The translations under genes and the position numbers were made by a program. Shown here piece by piece: positions 58,469 through 64,000 of a stretch of 64,000 bases of DNA (positions are counted from its first letter, which is position 1; each line of letters begins with the position of its first letter). The notes beneath the pieces were generated by a model, which was given only the letters and a program-made list of their open reading frames with translations, was not told the DNA's origin and searched no databases. Source of the DNA: Pogostemon cablin (Eukaryota > Streptophyta > Magnoliopsida > Lamiales > Lamiaceae); contig CM043009.1 of NCBI GenBank assembly GCA_023678885.1, positions 20,763,117 through 20,827,116 on the forward strand, written 5' to 3'.

Positions 58469-58640
58469 AATATAAGATGCCCCGATGCATTCGAGACGAA
58501 CAATTGATAAGTCTTTTAAATTCACGACTTGTCTCGACTAACTTTAGTCCATCATCGCCGAATGTGTTTCGAGTTTGACTTCTTTTTGTTTAAACAGCCA
58601 AAAGTAAATTGGTGGAAGGCTTGATTGTTACTATTTCATA

Positions 58641-58885
58641 CTCCATCCGTCTCACGTTAAGGTTTACGTTTTTTTTCATTTTGGATTGTACCAAGTTAAA
58701 GTTTACATTTTCTTTTTTGTCAAGTTGGGCCAACATAAAACAATTAATTATTCCATGTAAGACTCACACACAACACTAATACAACTACCCATTTTACATT
58801 AAATATTATTTCTCTCACCTCATTACATATTAAAATATTATATCTCTTAATCTCAATGCTAAGCAAACGTTAACGTTAGAGGGAG
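58641..58885. mobile_element. Stowaway-like MITE just 3' of GH3
   Basis: Begins ctccatccgtctcacg after TA (58639-58640) and ends acgttagagggag before TA (58886-58887). It starts 62 bp after the GH3 stop, so it probably lay in the 3' UTR. Confidence 0.85.
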
Positions 58886-58887
58886 TA

Positions 58888-59021
58888 TACTTTTACTACA
58901 TCTCATTTAAATAAATTTAAGTATTAATAATCCCTATTTCCCTTCTTATTTTCTGGTGATTACCAAATAGTGTTCACTCTTTAAAATTGAGCAAATACAT
59001 AATGACTACTTATTATTTTAC

Positions 59022-59063
<42 letters not shown>

Positions 59064-59684
59064 GTAAAATAATATATTCAGTAAATATATATGCGAATGC
59101 ATTATATATTATAAAAATTAATTAGATAATTCAATATTAAATGCATATTGTAATTTAATAATGAGGATATACTCAAAATTTTTGAAGATATATTTTTATT
59201 AATTGATTTATTTATCTAATTTTAAGATTTACTTTTAATTTTAAATATAAAAATATACATTAGTAATATAATAATAATAATAAAATAAAATAAAAAAAGA
59301 AAGAAAGATTTATATGTGATATTAAAATAAAAAATAAAATATATATTCCTAACCAATAAAAAAATATGATTAAGGCTGCTGTTTAATTTGAAGATATACA
59401 TGAATAATAATAAAAATAATAAGTTGGATATATTTTTATTAATTGGTTTAATTATCTGATCCTAATCAATTAAAAAAAATTAAAGGTAGCATTTAATTTA
59501 TAGATATACATGAATAATATAATAATAAATAAATAAATAAATAAAAAGTATAATAGAAAGATTATATATATATAATTAAAATAAAAAATACGATAATTAA
59601 TCACGCCGCGACATCTCATACTTTTAAAATATTATTTATAACAGCGTATTCGCAATTTATATATATAATATATATATATATATA
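58888..59684. other. AT-rich DNA with reverse Helitron-like sequence
   Basis: 59340-59640 is similar, in reverse orientation, to 17510-17960 (gcatttaatttatagatatacatgaat; gcgacatctcatactttt). No Helitron end belongs to it clearly. No gene. Confidence 0.45.
59011..59074. repeat. (AT)n microsatellite inside an inverted repeat
   Basis: 18 AT units (59025-59060) flanked by tattttactgaat and attcagtaaaata, which pair exactly, so the whole can form one long hairpin. Confidence 0.85.
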
Positions 59685-60300
59685 CTAGTTTTATAGACGT
59701 GCGATGCACGTCACATGCACATCATACTTTGTAGTGTGATATTTTTTCATTTTTTTAATGTAGTTTTCTTATTTAAAAATATTAATTTTCAACACAATCT
59801 TATATAGCATTAAACTTTAAAGATACGTATTTTTAAAGGGAATTTTAAAATATGGAGTGTCATGCACTACAAAAAAATTATTTTTTACCAACGGAATATT
59901 CCGTTGGTAAAAGCCTTAATTCCATTATTAAATTGCCTTACTAACGGATTAGTAACGGAATCCGTTGGTAAAGTGGTGGTTGGTAAAATTTTAGCAACGA
60001 AAAATCAATCCCGTTGGTAATTCTGTTGCTAAAATAGAGAAAAAATCAATTGGCATTTCATTGCTAAAACAAAAATATCATTTTTATTGCTAATTTATTT
60101 GTAATTACCAATGGATTGAATTCTGTTGGTAAATTCGGTTGCTAAAAAATACTCTTTTTTGTAGTGATGGTTAATTTGACATTTTTAAAACATTGAAAAA
60201 TGTAAGGTGTTAACATTTGGTTGGTACTTAATTGGACATTCATGAAGATTCAAAAGTGAGGTGGTGTGGTTGATGTTTTTTAAGGTTTTGATTTTGAATT
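59685..60300 (-). mobile_element. Helitron-like element, 3' terminus on the minus strand
   Basis: On the minus strand, hairpin gacgtgc-atc-gcacgtc (59696-59712) is followed 7 bp later by CTAG (59685-59688) and then T, fitting a Helitron 3' end. The body would run toward higher coordinates and contains the CACTA-like element 59865-60166. The 5' end is not found; the far edge is arbitrary. Confidence 0.45.
59865..60166. mobile_element. Miniature CACTA-like element
   Basis: 302 bp, cactacaaaaaaatt to ctcttttttgtagtg, with the 3-bp duplication atg on both sides (59862-59864, 60167-60169). The subterminal motif accaacgga / tccgttggt is repeated. No coding capacity. Related to the degraded copy at 11088-12119. 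Confidence 0.88.
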
Positions 60301-62276
60301 TCCAATGGCACTTTATTTTTTTATTTCCCAATTTATTTCTAATATGAGTTTGTCTCTCAACTCAATAAATAGGCAGCATAAGAATCCAAATAGTTTCTCC
60401 ACAGCACAAACAAATATAGGACAGGTACATAACATGACATTTACAAACATCAACAGCATGGATTTGGTGAAAATATTACATGAGGTACAAATGAAGTCAT
60501 GTGGATCAGTACCTCTTTGATTCTCATTTCCTAATAAATTAGAGGAAATAAAATACTACCGACCATAGCATGAACATTCAGAGCTTTTTAGACTCTTCTA
60601 ACTCAACATAGAGCGATGAACATTAAATCGAAAATCAAGGATTTATCAATCAAATAATACGAATTTCTTGTCAAGATTGTTTGTGGTAATTTAATTGAAA
60701 TTCCAATTGTAACTATTCCACCATTTTATGTTCGCGAAGAGTCATTCTCCATTGCTGATTCCACGATGAAACACCTTCTCACCTCCACTTTCTTTATGTT
60801 TCATTACCCTAAATTAAATGTGCATTTAGATTTTGAGTAGGGTAAAGAATTTATAATGAAGATCAGATTTGAGTAGGGTAAAGAATTTATAATGAAAGAG
60901 AGGGTGCATACCATCAATCGGAAAGAAATATGTTAATAATTAATGTTATAATAAAATGCAAAGAGGGTTTATATTTGAAGAAACAATGTCTTAAAACAAA
61001 ATTTTCACATAGAGATATGGGATCTTCATGAGCAATTAATTAAGTAAAAGAAAAAGAAATAAAGAAAGATCTTACTATACACGCTTTTGTTTCTTGCTTC
61101 TCTTTCAGCTTTCGAACAACAGATGCAAATTAAATATTGACATCAGTAAGCTCATCAAATTATCAATTTTGAAAAAATCATGTAATGAGTTCTAAAAACC
61201 AAAACATTATAATTAATAATGGAGTCATGCAAATAAGTCTTTATCATGTTTTCAATAGATACTCCACATTTTATAAGTAAAATTTATTGTAGCAACAAAC
61301 AAAGTAAAGGGGAGGAAAATACCTCATCAAAATATATATTTCTATGCATGTGTCAATCCACAAACAAATGGATAGGTGTCCGCACAGAAAATGAGAAGAC
61401 ACGCAATACTCTAAAAAAAAATTTAAATGGTTTGACATTTTAATTATTTAATTATTTTGATGTTAAATCTTTTTAAATAATAGTTATCGAGAATATTTAT
61501 AATTTTTTTTCAAGGTAAGGAAAATTTAATTTAAAGTGAATTTTAATTGTGATTTTAACTTTTTGTTCACAACTTATTTATTAAACTTCATAATATTATT
61601 TCTAAACATACACACAATAGAAAATTTTAAGAATTACTCTATCTTCCGACAATTATTATTTCTAAACTCTTAGAATTTCAAGATCAATAGGAGTGATGTT
61701 CCTAATTATTACTTGCCCTATAACTTCTTCCCTCATGTCTTATTCGTGTAACCTTTTCATTTTGCATACCACAGTTTAATAGAAGTCTAGGAATGATATT
61801 CCTAATCATTTAGAATTATTCTCCATGGCGCATTCTTAAGAATTTAATGAAGTTACAATCGGTTAAATTAATTGATTAGGATGAAAGATGTACATATCTT
61901 TCGTTAGGGTGTTTCTAAATATTAACATTTTGATTTTTTTTATCGTGATAAAAATAGGGGACCTTTTGTATGGTGTTTTATGTATATATATTATTCTCTG
62001 ATAATAAAATATTTGCTATATAAATTACAAATATATTATATTATGTGATGATTATACTTTATTAATGCAGTGTGGTTTTTTTTTTATTTACAGAACTAAC
62101 CTCAGTCCTCATGAATTGACATAAATTTTTTAATTTCAGTTTTTTGTTTTATAATATATTTTTTTTTGAACTCTTGCGAATAATTTTTCTTTTATGCACC
62201 ATTGTTTTTTTTAGAGAAACAACATGCTAATAAAGTTGTCCCATATTTGAATCTATTGGTTAAAATAAAATTTAAA

Positions 62277-62310
<34 letters not shown>

Positions 62311-63008
62311 CAAATAATGCATAGAGGAGTGAAATAACTTAATTATAGTTATGTTCAAATATATCGAACAATACATGTACATTATTTATTAAACTTCTAT
62401 AATACTATTTTTAAACATACATACAATTGAAAATTTTAATACTCCACATATCAAAGCAATTGGAGGACTTAGTAAATCTATTGATTACAAACTACTTTCT
62501 CTAAACTATCAAGAACTAAAAATACATAACTACAAATTTGTGTGAAATGTGAATCGAAGTAACCTACACAATCTTGTTGAATATGCACTTGAGAGTAGAT
62601 CACAACACCTCAATACATCAAATTAGCATTCATATGTCTTCAAGGAATTTAAGTGTCTAATTGAAAATGAACAATATTTTTCAAATGAAAATATAACAAA
62701 AGGCTATCCAACATTTTATAATAATTAATTAGTCTATTGAGTTCATTCACATATTAAATAACTTTAAAAAATTTATTGCTTTGAAGTTAAAAAGTTGGGT
62801 TAATAAAGTTTATTAATTAACTAAAAATTATGATAAACATTTATAATAATTGATTAGTCTCTTCGGTTCATCCACATACTATGTTGTAATTAATTATGTC
62901 ATTTTTAATATATTATAAAATATAATATGATAAAAAAAAGGCTGAAAGAGTAGTAAAGGAAAATAGGTGAGGATAAAATGAAGAAAAATGTTAACACTTG
63001 CTAAGCTA

Positions 63009-63014
<6 letters not shown>
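60301..63014. other. Intergenic DNA, no gene that can be supported
   Basis: Somewhat less AT-rich at 60300-60850 and 61080-61140, where short coding-like stretches occur (for example 60305-60520 on plus, 71 codons), but no domain, splice structure or family could be recognised. A short duplication gatcagatttgagtaggg / ttttgagtagggtaaagaatttataatga lies at 60833-60895. A symmetric aat/att microsatellite is at 62275-62312. Confidence 0.4.

Positions 63015-63071
<57 letters not shown>
63015..63071. repeat. (AT)n microsatellite
   Basis: About 28 AT units. The minus ORF across it is an artefact of the repeat (IYIYIY). Confidence 0.95.
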
Positions 63072-63074
<3 letters not shown>

Positions 63075-63860
63075 CATTCATAATAAAATGGATGATATTT
63101 CAACTTTTCCAACCAAATTCGTAAAACCTAAAAAATGAATCAAATAAAGAATTCACCTTTGAACGCTTTACCAAATTTCATTATTCCTCAAATCCCTTAG
63201 GTCAGCCAATTAACTCTAAAAAAAAAAAATTAAACAAAGTTAGAGTTGTATTTATCCACCTCATGTAAAATCGAGCTTTTTCTTGGTCTGAACTGAAAAA
63301 CCCGCATTCTAATGGGCCATGCCATAGGCTAACTGGGTTGGTCCAGCGGGCTGACCCATTTCTCCTTGTATCTTTTTTTCATTTTTCCCAGGTAAAGCGG
63401 CAAATAGCACAATTTATTGCAAGTGTCATCATATATTGGATTAAAAGTGAATTCATGGCGTTGTGTGCTGGGCCTAAATTTAGCCCATATCAATAAATTT
63501 TATTATTGCTCTTCATCCAATTAGGCCCACATTAAAGGAGATAGATCCATATGTTTCTGGATTAATTCATTATTTATCCATTGGAATTTGATTTCTAATA
63601 ATGGACAAACTTCAACTTTTATTTTAAGAGCATCAAGTCAATATCTGAGTTAAATCAAAAAAGTTGATTTTTTTTTTATTATTATTTTTTTTTAAGTTTA
63701 GAAATATAACACAGTATACTAGACTTGATACTTTTTATTTATATTATGTTAATATTGTGTCAATGATCTTTCTGTCAATATGGACATTTTTAAGTACAAA
63801 AGTGTGGTCAAAAAAAATTTTTTAAACCCTAAAATTGTAGGAAATCACCCAATAAATACA
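63072..63860. other. Intergenic DNA, possible old repeat near 63290-63370
   Basis: 63295-63365 (gggccatgccataggc, ggtccagcgggctgaccc) resembles ends of hAT-like plant repeats but has no partner here. Otherwise nothing recognised. Confidence 0.35.
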
Positions 63861-64000
63861 TCCTCCGTCTCAAAAAAAATTTGCACTGTTGCGCGCATAC
63901 AGAATTTTAAAAAATATATTTTTAAGTAATTTTATTCACATTTTAGAGGTGACATTGTTTTTTTTTTTAATAAATACTTCATTCGTCCCATGTATTTCTT
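63861..64000. mobile_element. Stowaway-like MITE ends, cut by the window edge
   Basis: tcctccgtctcaaaaaaaatttgcac begins at 63861, and a second left-type end cttcattcgtcccatg begins at 63977 after TA. Probably nested or adjacent MITEs continuing past the window. Confidence 0.55.

Larger units (their letters stand above)
48472..58578 (+). pseudogene. GH3 acyl-acid amido synthetase gene (group III-like), broken and split by Copia-2
   Basis: GH3 enzymes adenylate acyl acids and join them to amino acids. Exons: 48472-48778 (MANYETLLIPPES; VPIVDYDDLHPLIRRIAEGD), 49380-49481 (ATP motif SGTSAGEPKLFP), 50212-50720 (GLYFLFTREVSKSNSG, YAQMLCGLYDRHQ), and 51136 to 51823 (YGSSECNIGINL; YRVGDIIRVTG), resuming 58474-58578 after Copia-2 (KMPRCIRDEQ to TGA). 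Sequence style is closest to the GH3.12/PBS3 group. Lesions: exon 1 and exon 2 do not join in phase with GT-AG sites; the intron 2 acceptor before GCATGTGAAG is TG, not AG; and near 51515-51550 about 25 codons normally following LSID are missing with a frame change before DCTSYAD. Copia-2 then cuts after ASVAQY. The first ATG upstream (48400) is in frame, but the GH3-like N-terminus begins at 48472. Confidence 0.9.

Noticed and set aside
60305..60520. 71-codon plus ORF and nearby coding-like fragments to 61140
   Set aside because: No recognisable domain, no consistent splice sites in frame, and stops in every attempted join. Left as unannotated.
62894..63112. 72-codon minus ORF
   Set aside because: Translation of an AT microsatellite (IYIYIY).
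1..64000. CRISPR arrays, bacterial operons, integrases or toxin-antitoxin systems
   Set aside because: No regularly spaced repeats or prokaryotic gene organisation. All features are plant nuclear in type.

Overview
This is a stretch of nuclear DNA from a flowering plant, almost certainly a eudicot. It is AT-rich, has spliced genes with GT-AG introns, and is packed with plant-type Copia and Ty3/Gypsy retroelements, Stowaway-like MITEs, hAT- and CACTA-like elements and AT microsatellites. There are no bacterial-style operons, and no rRNA, tRNA or CRISPR was seen. A narrower assignment (for example Lamiales) would be a guess.

Layout. 1-1.2 kb: tail of a Gypsy-type element. 1.2-15.4 kb: a tandemly duplicated locus for a small secreted cysteine-rich (defensin-like) peptide. 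Copy A (start 2068) is split in exon 2 by a 6.3-kb antisense Copia element (2425-8763). The 3' LTR of that Copia is in turn split by a Gypsy-type solo LTR (2504-4251). Copy B starts at 14593. Between the copies lies a broken type II metacaspase gene (minus strand, 9588-10596). 15.4-30 kb is gene-free: Stowaway-like MITEs (some nested), a CACTA-like element with Helitron-like sequence inside, an hAT-like element with an 8-bp target duplication, and a second solo LTR (24262-26012). 30.3-35.2 kb: the only host gene that looks intact, a two-exon CASP-like membrane protein gene with a 4.3-kb transposon-filled intron. 36-44.5 kb: a decayed Athila-like Gypsy element with a 3' LTR. 45-47.7 kb: two inverted copies of a small element with a GC-rich core. 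48.4-58.6 kb: a GH3 acyl-amido synthetase gene carrying several lesions and split in its last exon by a young Copia element (51824-58468; 466-bp LTRs differing at 3 sites). 58.6-64 kb: MITEs, Helitron-like and CACTA-like elements and low-complexity DNA.

How it fits together. The host genes are unrelated single loci (peptide signalling or defence, cell-death protease, membrane scaffold, acyl-amino-acid conjugation). Three of the four loci are damaged by insertions, indels or splice-site loss, so the window reads as a gene-poor graveyard. Insertion order can be read from target-site duplications and LTR divergence: peptide-gene duplication, then Copia-1 (4 of 175 LTR sites differ), then the solo LTR inside it; Copia-2 in GH3 is younger still. 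No new multi-gene system is evident. The most interesting items are the cysteine-rich peptide duplication, the GC-palindrome-rich solo LTRs, and the inverted pair of GC-core elements.
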